DNA from: Shewanella mangrovi
GTDB taxonomy: Bacteria; Pseudomonadota; Gammaproteobacteria; Enterobacterales; Shewanellaceae
Reading direction: 5' to 3'
Assembly (NCBI RefSeq): GCF_000753795.1
Contig: NZ_JPEO01000001.1
Location: forward strand, 248,001-312,000
Length of the DNA stretch: 64,000 bases
Each line of letters starts with the position of its first letter. Within the stretch, counting starts at the first letter, position 1. Position numbers and translations under genes: made by a program. Below, piece by piece: positions 52,538 to 61,781 of the stretch. Below the pieces are notes generated by a model that saw only the letters and a list, made by a program, of their open reading frames with translations, did no database searches and was not told the DNA's origin.

Positions 52538-54322
52538 GTGATTTTGACGACTGATACCTCTGCTTCTCTCAAAGTACTTCCATGGATTTTGAGCTTTTTA
52601 CGACCTTATCGTTGGCGCGTTTGGGGCGCATTAGTGTTTTTGTTGATTGGTTCTCTTGCTTGGTTATCGCTGGGGCAGGGCGTGCGGATGATTGTCGACG
52701 AAGGTTTTCTTGCCGACAACGCCGAGCGCTTAAATCAAATCATTCTGTTGATCTTAGCCCTCACGGCAATCAGCGCCACTGCGGTATTTTGTCGCTTCTA
52801 TCTAATGACCTGGTTAGGCGAAAAAGTCAGTAATGATATTCGCCAGTTAGTTTACAAGCAGCTACTGGCGCAAAGTCGCGATTTCTTTGCCAAGCTGCGT
52901 ACTGGCGAGGTGATCTCGCGTTTTACTGCTGATTCGACCTTACTCCAAACTGTTGTCGGGTCTAGCTTATCAATGGCATTGCGTTCGGCCGTCACTATTC
53001 TTGGTGGTTTGCTGATGATGGCAATTACCAGTTGGAAACTGACCTTGTTAGTGCTGTTGGCTGTACCTTTGGTGTTGGTGCCTGTCGGAATCTTGGGCCG
53101 CAAAGTGCGAAAACTCGCGCGTACCAGTCAAGATAAAGTGGGTGCATTGGGCGCTTATGTGGATGAGACCTTGCATGAAATCCATACCGTGCAAGCTTAT
53201 GGTCACGAAGCTGAAGACCGGCGACAATTTGACGGTCTGCTTTCCGAGGTCCTTGCAGCCGCCAGTGATCGCATCAAGTATCGGGCGTTACTGATATCCG
53301 GTGTGATGTTGCTGAGTATCGCGGCGATAATCGGCGTAACCTGGGTAGGCGCGCATGACGTAATGGCGGGGCGCGTATCGGCAGGGCAGTTATCAGCTTT
53401 TATGTTCTATGCCGTGATGGTGGCAGGTGCTGCGGCCACCATCAGTGAAGTGATTGGCGATATTCAGCGCGCGGTAGGCGCCACTGAGCGTTTGATGGAA
53501 CTGGCGTTAACCCCCGTCAATATTTGTGATCCCGAGATCGCGCAACATCTTCCTGCTAAGGTTGCGGGTAACCTGCAACTTGAGGAGCTCGACTTTGCTT
53601 ATCATGCGGGGGAACCCGTCCTACAGCAGCTCAATATCAGTATCAAGGCTGGCGAACGGGTGGCCTTGGTTGGCCCCAGCGGTGCAGGTAAGAGTACCTT
53701 ATTTCAATTGTTGCAACGCTTCTACCTACCCACTGCCGGGATGATTAGGTTGGATAATGTTGATATCAGTCAACTGTCTCTGGCTGAGCTGCGCGCTCAG
53801 TTTGCGTTGGTACCGCAAGAGTCGGTGATTTTTGCTGGTTCAGTGTTGGATAACGTTCGTTATGGCCGACCTGACGCCAGTGAAGCCGAGGTGATTGCCG
53901 CATGTGAAGCCGCATATGCTGATGAGTTTATTGGAGAGCTTAGTGATGGTTATCAAACCTATTTGGGCGAGCGCGGTGTGCGGTTATCCGGTGGTCAAAA
54001 GCAACGCATTTCAATTGCACGGGCCATTTTAGCGGATCGCCCGGTGTTGCTGCTTGATGAAGCGACCAGTGCACTCGATGCGGTAAGCGAAATCAAAGTC
54101 AAACAGGCGCTTGACCGATTAATGGTGGGGCGCACTACGTTGGTGATTGCACACCGCTTAGCAACGGTGCTGAATGCTGATCGTATTCTCGTGCTCGATA
54201 AAGGTCGGCTGGTGGCCAGCGGCAGTCATGCGGCATTGCTCGAAAGTAGCGAGTTATATCGCAAATTTGCCTCTTTGCAGCTGCTGAACGAACAATCAAT
54301 CCCGCCGGAAGACGACGCTTAA
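52538..54322 (+). CDS. ABCB-type half-transporter (MsbA-like)
   Basis: A 594-residue ABC exporter with fused membrane and ATPase domains. Six spans lie in residues 15-310 (WGALVFLLIGSLAWLSLGQG; LSIAAIIGVTWVGAHDVMAG). Walker A GPSGAGKST is at 379-387, the signature LSGGQKQR near 485, and Walker B VLLLDEATSALD near 507, with the H-loop in IAHRLATV. It acts as a homodimer. The closest recognisable group is MsbA-like exporters of lipids and drugs (SNDIRQLVYKQLLAQSRDFF, RTGEVISRFTADSTLLQ). The start is GTG at 52538 (TTG at 52544 is alternative). Substrate unknown. The DUF3581 gene lies 95 bases downstream. Confidence 0.93.
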   Translation: MILTTDTSASLKVLPWILSFLRPYRWRVWGALVFLLIGSLAWLSLGQGVRMIVDEGFLADNAERLNQIILLILALTAISATAVFCRFYLMTWLGEKVSNDIRQLVYKQLLAQSRDFFAKLRTGEVISRFTADSTLLQTVVGSSLSMALRSAVTILGGLLMMAITSWKLTLLVLLAVPLVLVPVGILGRKVRKLARTSQDKVGALGAYVDETLHEIHTVQAYGHEAEDRRQFDGLLSEVLAAASDRIKYRALLISGVMLLSIAAIIGVTWVGAHDVMAGRVSAGQLSAFMFYAVMVAGAAATISEVIGDIQRAVGATERLMELALTPVNICDPEIAQHLPAKVAGNLQLEELDFAYHAGEPVLQQLNISIKAGERVALVGPSGAGKSTLFQLLQRFYLPTAGMIRLDNVDISQLSLAELRAQFALVPQESVIFAGSVLDNVRYGRPDASEAEVIAACEAAYADEFIGELSDGYQTYLGERGVRLSGGQKQRISIARAILADRPVLLLDEATSALDAVSEIKVKQALDRLMVGRTTLVIAHRLATVLNADRILVLDKGRLVASGSHAALLESSELYRKFASLQLLNEQSIPPEDDA

Positions 54323-54417
54323 CCAAGTCATCGGGTGAGTTATTTGCCAATTTGCGTATAGACTGTGCGACTGGTTTAAAAAATTTTACTGAAACTGCTG
54401 TAGAAGTTGAGCGATAA

Positions 54418-55122
54418 ATGTTTCTAACTGATTATTTTAATAAACAAAATAACAATATTACTATCACCCGCAAACAAGCGAGCGATTTTGCCAAAAATGT
54501 CGCTGGTGACGTTAATCCTATTCATGACGAAGATGCAAAGCGTTTTTGTGTTCCCGGCGACCTGCTGTTTTCTCTGGTACTGAACGAATACGGCCTCAGC
54601 CAACATATGCAATTTCGTTTCGAAGGTATGGTCGCAGATGGCGTGCCATTGCATTTCCGTGAAGCCAGTGATGAGCTGATCCGCGTTGAAGATGAGCAGG
54701 GCAAAGCCTATCTGCAGGCGACGCGTGGTGGTGAGAAACGTTATTGTGATAAACAGATCACCTCTTTTATTCGCAGTTATGTTGCCTTTTCAGGACTTAA
54801 CTTTACCCATGCCATTGTGCCTTTGATGCAAGAGCATCAATTGATGATCAACCCGGCGCGCCCATTGGTTATATACGAAAGCATGGGATTCGAGCTTTCC
54901 AGCCTGGATTTTGAAGACGTTGAATTGCAACTGGTCGACAAGGTAATGGAGGTTGACGGCAAGCGTGGTGATGTGACGCTGACCTTCAAGTTGATGAGTG
55001 GCGATACCCAAGTGGGTACTGGCTGCAAGACGTTGGTCATGAGTGGCTTGCGTCCAATCGATCCTCAAGCCATTGATGAGATGATTGCCGAATACAGCCA
55101 GCGCGCTGCCAATATCGGTTAA
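54418..55122 (+). CDS. DUF3581 protein, hotdog-like
   Basis: A 234-residue cytoplasmic protein of the DUF3581 family. The N-terminal part has KNVAGDVNPIHDEDAKRFCV, a motif like the GDxNPxH signature of MaoC-type hotdog hydratases and thioesterases, and a second hotdog-like half follows from about residue 110 (GLNFTHAIVPLMQEHQLMIN, KVMEVDGKRGDVTLTFKLM). An acyl-CoA or acyl-ACP ligand is therefore a reasonable guess, but no reaction is established for the family. It is on its own after the half-transporter gene. Confidence 0.85.
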   Translation: MFLTDYFNKQNNNITITRKQASDFAKNVAGDVNPIHDEDAKRFCVPGDLLFSLVLNEYGLSQHMQFRFEGMVADGVPLHFREASDELIRVEDEQGKAYLQATRGGEKRYCDKQITSFIRSYVAFSGLNFTHAIVPLMQEHQLMINPARPLVIYESMGFELSSLDFEDVELQLVDKVMEVDGKRGDVTLTFKLMSGDTQVGTGCKTLVMSGLRPIDPQAIDEMIAEYSQRAANIG

Positions 55123-55328
55123 GTTGTCTTGGCTGGTGCAGTGCCCGCTGTACCAGCACCCATGTGTTGTTCTATCACGTCTCTCCTGCCGCTGTGCATA
55201 GCAAGTCTATCTTTACCTTAGGCAACCCATTTAGCGGTTGGCGAGTCCGCGCCATCTTCCTATACTTTGCACTACTCCATCAGCCGTATTAATGGCTGTG
55301 TTTTTAATCATCATCAAAGGGTTAGCTC

Positions 55329-55811
55329 ATGGCGCAATCAATCTATGATGTGCAAGTCACCGACATTCAGGGCAAGCAGCAATCCATAGCACAGTATCAA
55401 GGCAAGGTGCTACTGATAGTCAACACCGCCAGCAAGTGCGGTTTTACGCCGCAGTATCAAGAACTAGAAGCCTTGTATAAAGCATTACAGCCAAAGGGAT
55501 TGGAAATCCTTGGCTTTCCTTGTAATCAGTTTGGTCATCAAGAGCCGGGTAGCGACAGTGACATCAGCCAGTTTTGCCAACTGAATTACGGTGTGAGCTT
55601 TCCGATGTTTGCCAAGATTGATGTCAACGGTGCCAATACCCATCCGCTGTATCAGCTGTTGAAACGTGAAGCCAAAGGCTTGTTGGGTTCACAAGGGATT
55701 AAATGGAACTTCACCAAATTTTTGGTTGATAAACAGGGACACGTCATCGAGCGTTATGCCCCGACGACTAAGCCGTTGCAGCTGAAGCAGACCATTGAGC
55801 AACTGTTATAA
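55329..55811 (+). CDS. Glutathione peroxidase family protein
   Basis: A 160-residue thioredoxin-fold peroxidase. The peroxidatic residue is C37 in VNTASKCGFTPQY, so this is a Cys form, not a selenoprotein. The other family motifs are LGFPCNQFGHQEPGSDSDIS and KWNFTKFLVDKQGHVIERY (Gln and Trp of the active site). Bacterial BtuE/Gpo-type enzymes reduce peroxides with thioredoxin or glutathione. No RBS stronger than AAAGGG (55316-55321) precedes the ATG. It lies between DUF3581 and a convergent lipoprotein gene. Confidence 0.93.
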   Translation: MAQSIYDVQVTDIQGKQQSIAQYQGKVLLIVNTASKCGFTPQYQELEALYKALQPKGLEILGFPCNQFGHQEPGSDSDISQFCQLNYGVSFPMFAKIDVNGANTHPLYQLLKREAKGLLGSQGIKWNFTKFLVDKQGHVIERYAPTTKPLQLKQTIEQLL

Positions 55812-55849
55812 CACTGGTTATTTAGCTGTTTGTACGGTGTAAAGTAGAC

Positions 55850-55869
55850 GGGGAAGTAGTTGCTTCCCC
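55850..55869. terminator. Short hairpin between gpx-like gene and convergent lipoprotein gene
   Basis: GGGGAAG and CTTCCCC pair around TAGTTG in the convergent gap (55812-55889). There is no long T-run, so it is a weak terminator candidate. Confidence 0.4.
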
Positions 55870-55889
55870 TTAGGACTACCAATATTCCG

Positions 55890-57824
55890 TTAGTTTAACG
55901 GTACATTTGAGTTGTATCTTACGATGCCTCGAAGTGGCGCATAATTGCCATCACACTTCTGGCTGAAATTAATCGCTGCTTTAGTGACGACGTTATCTTG
56001 CAGTTCCCATTCTAGAATATTGAAATAGCCAACGATTTTGCTTCCACAGCCACGGCCTTCACCGTCAAAACTCAAGCTAGGCAGCGCTGACGTTGATGAG
56101 ATTCTCACCTCAGGATAACTACCTGTATGAAGCAATTGGCCTATTGGTGGCTCTATAGTTAACGTCCACCATGAATGTTCACCCTGATAGTCGAATACGC
56201 GTTGGCGATTATAGTTATCATAGCTGTGGAAATGGCCCATGGTTTGATCAATCACGACTTTGCGGCCCTGCGATATGTAATCTCCCGCTTCACCAGCAAA
56301 TGCCATTACAGCATTCGTAGCCAGTGGATAGAACGACACCATCTTACGGGCAACCTGACCAAATTCATTGGTCGCTTCAAGCATAACGGTAACTTGCTCA
56401 GCATTATTGTTTTGCATCGAAAATGACGTTTCTGGACTGTTTGGTGCAGTAAAACTGATCCCGGTTTGACTCAACTCATGCCACTGATATTGTTGTGCAC
56501 TCCCTTGGTTAAAGTGGAGTTCTGTAGTCAATTTAGGAAGATCACCAGCTCGATAAAAAGGACTCGAAGCATGTAACTCTAGTTGTGCCACATCTTCGAC
56601 TTGTAATCGCTCAGTGCCAACCAACACCGAAGCATCATTGTCATCGTAGGCGGTAAAGTAGTTATTCACTACATCTATCCCGGCAATTAACGGTTGTGCA
56701 GCTGTCAACGTTACGGTTGCACCCTGCACTCTGGCGGTAGCGGGTATAGCACCAATGTTGGCGAATAACATGATGTCTCGAAAGAAAAAGGTATCATATT
56801 CTGAACTGGCGATCGTTTTTACTGGGCGTGAAAAGATAAAGGCTAACTGCCCCAACGTTGAAAAATGATCACCGTGGTTTTGGTAGTAAGCACCTAAATA
56901 GCGAAAGTTGTCTTCATCGTATGCTTCACCTTCGGTAGATGTTTTATCATCAAATGACCAATAGCTTTGGGTGGCTGTGTTGCTCCATAACTGTAACGTC
57001 TTTTCAAAGCTATTATCTAAGGTATAGGCGTTGGACTGTTTGTCATTATGTGCAGATAGCTTTACTGGTGTGCCATCCGCCATCTGTAATAAAAGTCTTC
57101 CCTCATAGGGATATTCGCCTAAGTAGCCTTGGAGGGTTTTCGCTGTACTGATATTCAACACCGAGCCATTCTCAAGATTTTCCAGCTTACCTCGGGCGCT
57201 AAGCTGATAACGTGCCGTATTCATATCTTTGCTGCGTTGAAGATTGAGATTCGTTAGCTGAAACTGCGGCGAACCATTACGTGTCACTTCAAGGCTGTCG
57301 GTATTCAGGGTGATCGAGGAACTGAGGTTACTGGTTTCGCTGAGGTTGATACCAATATCCCCCTTCATTTGCCAACGTTCACCATCGTCAAACTCAACCC
57401 CCTGTGCATCCACCATGACTGAAAGGTCAGTTCCGCCACGTTGCTCAACCGTCACTATTAGCCGCCCATCCAGTAGTTGTGAAAATGCCGCACTGTCGCA
57501 GTTAGCAAAATCAATTTGTAGCGTTTCACCAACGGCAAGGACTTGATTGCTCGTCGAACTGAAGTGATAGCTGGCGTAGCCGCCATTATTGCATTCAAGC
57601 ACCTTGTCATTGATTTGCGCATTGAACAACAGCGATTGCTTTACTCCGTAAGCCACGCTGAGTAATTGATTGGTAATAAAAAATGTATCAACGGTGGATT
57701 GAGTTTCTGCTGCACTAATATTGTGCCGTTCTACTTTGACTGTGCTGCTATCATTGCCACCACCACATGCTGTAAGCAGCGATACGGCAATGAGTAAACA
57801 TGAGGGAAGATAACGCAACTTCAA
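55890..57824 (-). CDS. Large lipoprotein of unknown function
   Basis: A 644-residue lipoprotein: signal peptide with lipobox LTAC followed by GGGNDSS (MKLRYLPSCLLIAVSLLTAC). The mature protein is rich in Ser, Thr and Asn, mostly beta in appearance, with no transmembrane span. It contains Ig-like or CBM-like patterning (QVTVMLEATNEFGQVARKMV) and four further cysteines (LECNNGGY, IDFANCDSAAF, GRGCGS, FSQKCDG) that could form disulfides. I do not recognise a family. The solitary gene converges with the glutathione peroxidase gene and lies upstream of the EAL gene on the same strand with a gap of 125 bases. Confidence 0.75.
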   Translation of the reverse strand: MKLRYLPSCLLIAVSLLTACGGGNDSSTVKVERHNISAAETQSTVDTFFITNQLLSVAYGVKQSLLFNAQINDKVLECNNGGYASYHFSSTSNQVLAVGETLQIDFANCDSAAFSQLLDGRLIVTVEQRGGTDLSVMVDAQGVEFDDGERWQMKGDIGINLSETSNLSSSITLNTDSLEVTRNGSPQFQLTNLNLQRSKDMNTARYQLSARGKLENLENGSVLNISTAKTLQGYLGEYPYEGRLLLQMADGTPVKLSAHNDKQSNAYTLDNSFEKTLQLWSNTATQSYWSFDDKTSTEGEAYDEDNFRYLGAYYQNHGDHFSTLGQLAFIFSRPVKTIASSEYDTFFFRDIMLFANIGAIPATARVQGATVTLTAAQPLIAGIDVVNNYFTAYDDNDASVLVGTERLQVEDVAQLELHASSPFYRAGDLPKLTTELHFNQGSAQQYQWHELSQTGISFTAPNSPETSFSMQNNNAEQVTVMLEATNEFGQVARKMVSFYPLATNAVMAFAGEAGDYISQGRKVVIDQTMGHFHSYDNYNRQRVFDYQGEHSWWTLTIEPPIGQLLHTGSYPEVRISSTSALPSLSFDGEGRGCGSKIVGYFNILEWELQDNVVTKAAINFSQKCDGNYAPLRGIVRYNSNVPLN

Positions 57825-57949
57825 ACTCCATTTGAAATACAGTAGCGAGTATTTTTAAATCAAAGTGAGAAAAAAGCGAGCAGATTTATCACACAATACG
57901 ACAAATGTTGCATACAAACGTAACTCTATGTTCTGTTGCGAAATTGCAG

Positions 57950-58708
57950 TTAGCTTAGCGCACTTACATCTGGGATAGGCAGTGATTGAAAGCCGGGTTT
58001 TGCAAACAGGTAACCTTGCATTAAATCCACCCCAGCGGCCTGCAGCCATTTAGCTTCGGCGGCGGTTTCGATGCCTTCTGCGAGCGCTAAAATCCCTAAT
58101 TCTTGGAACATCAATATGCAGTGGCGCACAATGCTTTGTCGGGCAGAGTCTTGGTTAATGTTTTTAATCAGCGCCATATCCAGTTTTATGATATCGGTTT
58201 GAAATTCCGCCAACAGATTTAAGCCAGAATAGCCTGCGCCAAAGTCGTCAATGGCAGTGCGAAACCCTAACTTGTTATAGCAATTGATAATCTCTTTGAC
58301 ATGGTCAGAGTCATCAATGCGTTCGCCTTCGGTAAACTCAAACATGATCTGCTTCGCTGGGAATTGATACTGCTCAGCAGCTTTCAGCGTGGTATGAATG
58401 CAACGTTCGGCCTGATACACCGCATTCGGCATAAAGTTGATGCTCAGCATGGAGTCGAGCCCTAGCTTACTGGCCCATTCGATAGCTTTTACGCGACAGG
58501 TTTGATCAAAGCGATAGAGGTTATGTTGCTGTACTTGGGCAAGCACCTGTCCTGCTCCTTCACCATTTATGCCGCGTACCAATGCTTCATAGCCAAACAC
58601 GGTAAGTGCTTTAGCATTGATAATCGGTTGAAACGCCATGCTGATGTCAAAATCGAGTTCAGTTGTTTCTCGGCATAATTGGCAGGCTTGCTTAGGTTCT
58701 GTTCCCAT
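57950..58708 (-). CDS. EAL-domain c-di-GMP phosphodiesterase
   Basis: A 252-residue protein that is nearly all EAL domain. The catalytic motifs look intact: YEALVRG (residues near 45), SINFMPN, FEFTEGE, AIDDFGAGYSGLNLL and IIKLDMALI, then LALAEGIETAAEA, so hydrolysis of c-di-GMP is likely. A short N-terminal segment has CQLCRE, a CxxC that could bind metal. There is no GGDEF, PAS or membrane span. The ATG at 58708 is chosen because TTGGAG precedes it by seven bases; a TTG at 58723 would add five residues. It sits alone, divergent from the gamma-glutamyltransferase gene. Confidence 0.9.
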   Translation of the reverse strand: MGTEPKQACQLCRETTELDFDISMAFQPIINAKALTVFGYEALVRGINGEGAGQVLAQVQQHNLYRFDQTCRVKAIEWASKLGLDSMLSINFMPNAVYQAERCIHTTLKAAEQYQFPAKQIMFEFTEGERIDDSDHVKEIINCYNKLGFRTAIDDFGAGYSGLNLLAEFQTDIIKLDMALIKNINQDSARQSIVRHCILMFQELGILALAEGIETAAEAKWLQAAGVDLMQGYLFAKPGFQSLPIPDVSALS

Positions 58709-59034
58709 TGCTTCTCCAAGCAAAATAGCTTTTGGTGGCTAACATAGCGCGTTGTTAACGATAAACACTCGCTACAGAATTTAGCATAAAGCTGTTGTTT
58801 TCGCAGATGTTATGCTCAACATCAACGGCAGAACGCTCGCTTGGCATACGTTAGAAGTTTGCTGATTATTGTGCAGCCAAGAAACGTAAAAATTTAAACA
58901 TTGTTATCAATTGTGAGTTTTGATTGAATATTTAGCAGTGGTAATGGCATAAGCGTTGATGACAATATGGAAATATTGCTATTTTTTACGCACTGCCATA
59001 GGGTTGAATCTCACTAAGTTGTACGGAACATAAA
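58709..59034. other. Divergent control region before the gamma-glutamyltransferase gene
   Basis: Gene-free. It holds CAATAT-GGAA-ATATTG (58963-58978), a perfect dyad 57 bases before the gamma-glutamyltransferase ATG, and AT-rich sequence with no clear promoter hexamer. No RNA gene is visible. Confidence 0.4.
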
Positions 59035-60819
59035 ATGAATTATAAAAAAGATTTCCTTAAGGGGTCATTGCTGGCGTTAGCGGTCGCTACGCCATGGATT
59101 TCACAGGTAAGTTTTGCGGCGTCACTGCCAGCGGTTGAAGCAAAAAATGGCATGGTTGTGTCATCACAGCGCTTTGCTTCTGAGGCGGGTGTGGAAATTC
59201 TCAAAATGGGCGGCAACGCTGTCGATGCAGCTGTGGCTGTGGGTTACGCACAAGCGGTCGTGAACTCTTGCTGCGGTAACATAGGTGGTGGTGGTTTTAT
59301 GACCCTGCATATGGCCGATGGCTCTGATCATTTCATTGATTTTCGTGAAATGGCCCCCGCAGCTGCCAGCGCTAAAATGTATCAAGACAAAGACGGCAAC
59401 CTGATCCCGCATGCCAGCACCCTTGGCTGGGGCGCAGTTGGTGTACCGGGTACGGTACGCGGTATGGAGTTAGCGTTACAAAAGTATGGTTCAGGTAAAC
59501 TGACCCGCGCGCAAATTATGGCGCCTGCGATTAAGTTGGCGCGCGAAGGTTTTATTCTCACCCGCGGTGATACCGATGTTATCGACTCAAGCCTGAGTAA
59601 AATGCGTGGTGACAAACAAGCTGCAAAAATCTTTTTGCACGCAGATGGCAGCCCGCTAGAGCCGGGTGATCGCCTGACGCAAACTGCGCTGGCGAAAACC
59701 TTAGATATGATTGCCAAAGACGGCCCTGATGCCTTCTATAAAGGTGATATTCCTAAGGCGATTGAAAAAGCGTCTAAAGCCAACGGTGGTTACCTGACCG
59801 CCAAAGATTTTGAAAACTATGTGGCGAAGGAGCGCACGCCAGTGCGTTGTTCATATCGTGGTTATGATTTTATTTCGGCACCACCGCCAAGCTCAGGCGG
59901 CACGACTATGTGTCAGATCCTAAATATTCTGGAAGGTTATGATCTGAAGTCTATGGGCTATGGTTCTGCAGATGCTATTCACTACACTGCAGAAGCGATG
60001 CGTCATGCATTTGTGGATCGAAATAACCTGCTTGGCGATCCTGATTTCGTCAATGTGCCAATGGATAAGCTGCTCAGCAAAGAATATGCAGCGCAGATCC
60101 GCGCTAAAATCGATCCTGTAATGGCAACTCCTTCAAGTGAGCTCGGCGCCGGCGTGCCGCCACATGAGAAGCCGCAGACAACGCACTATTCTGTGCTGGA
60201 TAAAGCGGGTAACGCAGTTTCGACCACTTACACCATCAATGGTCGCTTTGGTGCGGGCGTGATGGCGCCGGGCTATGGATTTTGGATGAACGATGAGATG
60301 GATGATTTCACGTCAAAAATCGGTGCCAAAAACATGTTCGGTTTAGTTCAAGGTAAGGCCAATGCCATCGCGCCGGGCAAACGTCCGCTGTCGTCTATGT
60401 CGCCTACCATCATCACCAAAGATGGTAAAACTTTTATGGTCGTGGGTTCACCGGGCGGTTCGCTGATCATCACCATTACGCTGAACACAGTAATGAACGT
60501 GATTGATTACGGCATGACGCTGCAAGAAGCCGTCAACGCGCCACGTATTCACCAACAGTGGTTGCCAGATGTGGTGATTTACGAAAAACGCGGAATCTCG
60601 CCAGACACGCTGAAAATTCTCAAGCAGCGTGGCTATAACATGGTCGAAAAAGGCCAGTGGGGCGCTGCGGAAGCGATTATGATTGGCTTGCCAAGCGTAG
60701 TGAGCGGAGACGAAAAATCCAACATCAGCGATGCGTCAGTATCCGGTAAAATCCGTGAAGGCTTTATTTATGGCGCTAACGACGCGCGTCGTCCACAAGG
60801 CGCTGCCGTAGGTTATTAA
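59035..60819 (+). CDS. ggt: Periplasmic gamma-glutamyltransferase
   Basis: A 594-residue Ntn hydrolase precursor (E. coli GGT has 580) that cleaves glutathione and transfers the gamma-glutamyl group. The signal peptide ends near residue 29 (LLALAVATPWISQVSFAA). The nucleophile is T382, first of the TTHYSVLDKAGNAV motif, which is where the chain self-cleaves into large and small subunits. Substrate-pocket motifs NSCCGNIGGGGFMTLHMADG and GSPGGSLIITITLNTVMNVI match the family. The gene has a divergent upstream region and its own terminator. It probably serves glutathione recovery in the periplasm. Confidence 0.95.
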   Translation: MNYKKDFLKGSLLALAVATPWISQVSFAASLPAVEAKNGMVVSSQRFASEAGVEILKMGGNAVDAAVAVGYAQAVVNSCCGNIGGGGFMTLHMADGSDHFIDFREMAPAAASAKMYQDKDGNLIPHASTLGWGAVGVPGTVRGMELALQKYGSGKLTRAQIMAPAIKLAREGFILTRGDTDVIDSSLSKMRGDKQAAKIFLHADGSPLEPGDRLTQTALAKTLDMIAKDGPDAFYKGDIPKAIEKASKANGGYLTAKDFENYVAKERTPVRCSYRGYDFISAPPPSSGGTTMCQILNILEGYDLKSMGYGSADAIHYTAEAMRHAFVDRNNLLGDPDFVNVPMDKLLSKEYAAQIRAKIDPVMATPSSELGAGVPPHEKPQTTHYSVLDKAGNAVSTTYTINGRFGAGVMAPGYGFWMNDEMDDFTSKIGAKNMFGLVQGKANAIAPGKRPLSSMSPTIITKDGKTFMVVGSPGGSLIITITLNTVMNVIDYGMTLQEAVNAPRIHQQWLPDVVIYEKRGISPDTLKILKQRGYNMVEKGQWGAAEAIMIGLPSVVSGDEKSNISDASVSGKIREGFIYGANDARRPQGAAVGY

Positions 60820-60847
60820 GTTTTAAGCGCGGTTAAGCACAGTTTGA

Positions 60848-60876
60848 GAACCCAGCCTTTGGCTGGGTTCTTTTTT
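60848..60876 (+). terminator. Intrinsic terminator of ggt
   Basis: GAACCCAGCC and GGCTGGGTTC pair perfectly around TTT, with T6 following, 28 bases after the stop codon. Confidence 0.93.
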
Positions 60877-60918
60877 GAGTAACATCTGAAAAGAGCGGTT
60901 GCTTTGACGGTGCGTTTT

Positions 60919-61302
60919 TTAGTTTTCTTTTTGCGCGTGAGAACTGGCGTATGAGCTCATTGTGTTATCGGTCTGTTGCCCATCCCGCCAGAGCTTGAAA
61001 TAGCCATAAGCGATAATGGCTTCAGTCACCACCGCGAGCGCGATGCCAAATCCGGCAAAGCCTCTTAAATACTCCAATATGCCGAGCAGCGCCATGCACA
61101 GCATAGCTAATGCGATACTCAGGCATATTGCTTGTCTAGCTTCTGAGTAGTGAGCATTGCGACTTGTCCAGGTGAGTACCGCAAAACCAAGAAACAACAT
61201 GGCCAAGCGTCTGCCGATGAAAAATGAGGCGTCCGTTGCCGCAACACCAAAGATGCTGAAGAGAAATTCCGGCAGTACTAGCAAAATGAAAAATAAAGAC
61301 AA
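60919..61302 (-). CDS. Small four-span membrane protein with uncertain start
   Basis: A protein of about 127 residues with hydrophobic spans (SLFFILLVLPEFLFSIFGVA, RRLAMLFLGFAVLTWTS, ICLSIALAMLCMALLGILEY, GFGIALAVVTEAIIAYGYF) and a polar tail. The start is given as TTG at 61302, but no RBS precedes it, and the frame stays open upstream to a TGA at 61435-61437 with more hydrophobic sequence (TLSVITSIIALS), without any ATG or GTG. So either a rare start is used or the N-terminus has been damaged. I do not recognise the family. It converges with ggt. Confidence 0.5.
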   Translation of the reverse strand: MSLFFILLVLPEFLFSIFGVAATDASFFIGRRLAMLFLGFAVLTWTSRNAHYSEARQAICLSIALAMLCMALLGILEYLRGFAGFGIALAVVTEAIIAYGYFKLWRDGQQTDNTMSSYASSHAQKEN

Positions 61303-61561
61303 CGCGATGATTGAGGTGATAACACTGAGCGTTTTAAAACTGACTATGTTTAACCCTAACTGTTTAACATCGAGCGCATAGAAAAAATCAATAAGCTGCT
61401 GTGATAGCGTAATACTGAATCCATCGCGGCTAAGTCAAACACTGAGTGATAGGCCATTTCCCATTTATCCGCCCATGCCAGAAGTTCTTGGCACCCTCAG
61501 GTAAATGCCGCTTGCGTAGACTCCAATAGTCGCCGGAAATTGTCAAAGTTTGGCGTAGCAT
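61303..61561 (-). other. Possible degraded coding remnant upstream of the small membrane protein
   Basis: Two overlapping minus-strand frames look protein-like. One starts with ATG at 61561 (MLRQTLTISGDYWSLRKRHL, then PEGAKNFWHGRINGKWP) and stops at 61430-61432. A second frame, overlapping it and read from about 61498 to a TAG near 61360, gives ELLAWADKWEMAYHSVFDLA then AMDSVLRYHSSLLIFSMRSM. They could be pieces of one frameshifted gene. No database comparison was possible. The rest of the gap 61562-61781 shows nothing definite. Confidence 0.35.
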
Positions 61562-61781
61562 GACTATGGCAACAATCGGCTGCGTTGGGATTTAGCCATT
61601 TAGTATTTGTCCCTTTGTCTGTGATGCAGTGCATCGGGGTATTGATTTTAAACTCTACCGCGGCTGATTAGGGGAAAACGGCTGAATATCTGTATGACCG
61701 CTGAAGAACATTGGCTACAGGCTAACAAAACGCACATATTTGCAGTATCTTGATGAAGATCAGGCAAATGGAAGGGCGGCT

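Noticed and set aside
55123..55160. Hairpin around GCTGGTGCAG and CTGTACCAGC as a terminator after the DUF3581 gene
   Set aside because: There is one mismatch in the stem and no T-run, so I did not list it as a terminator.
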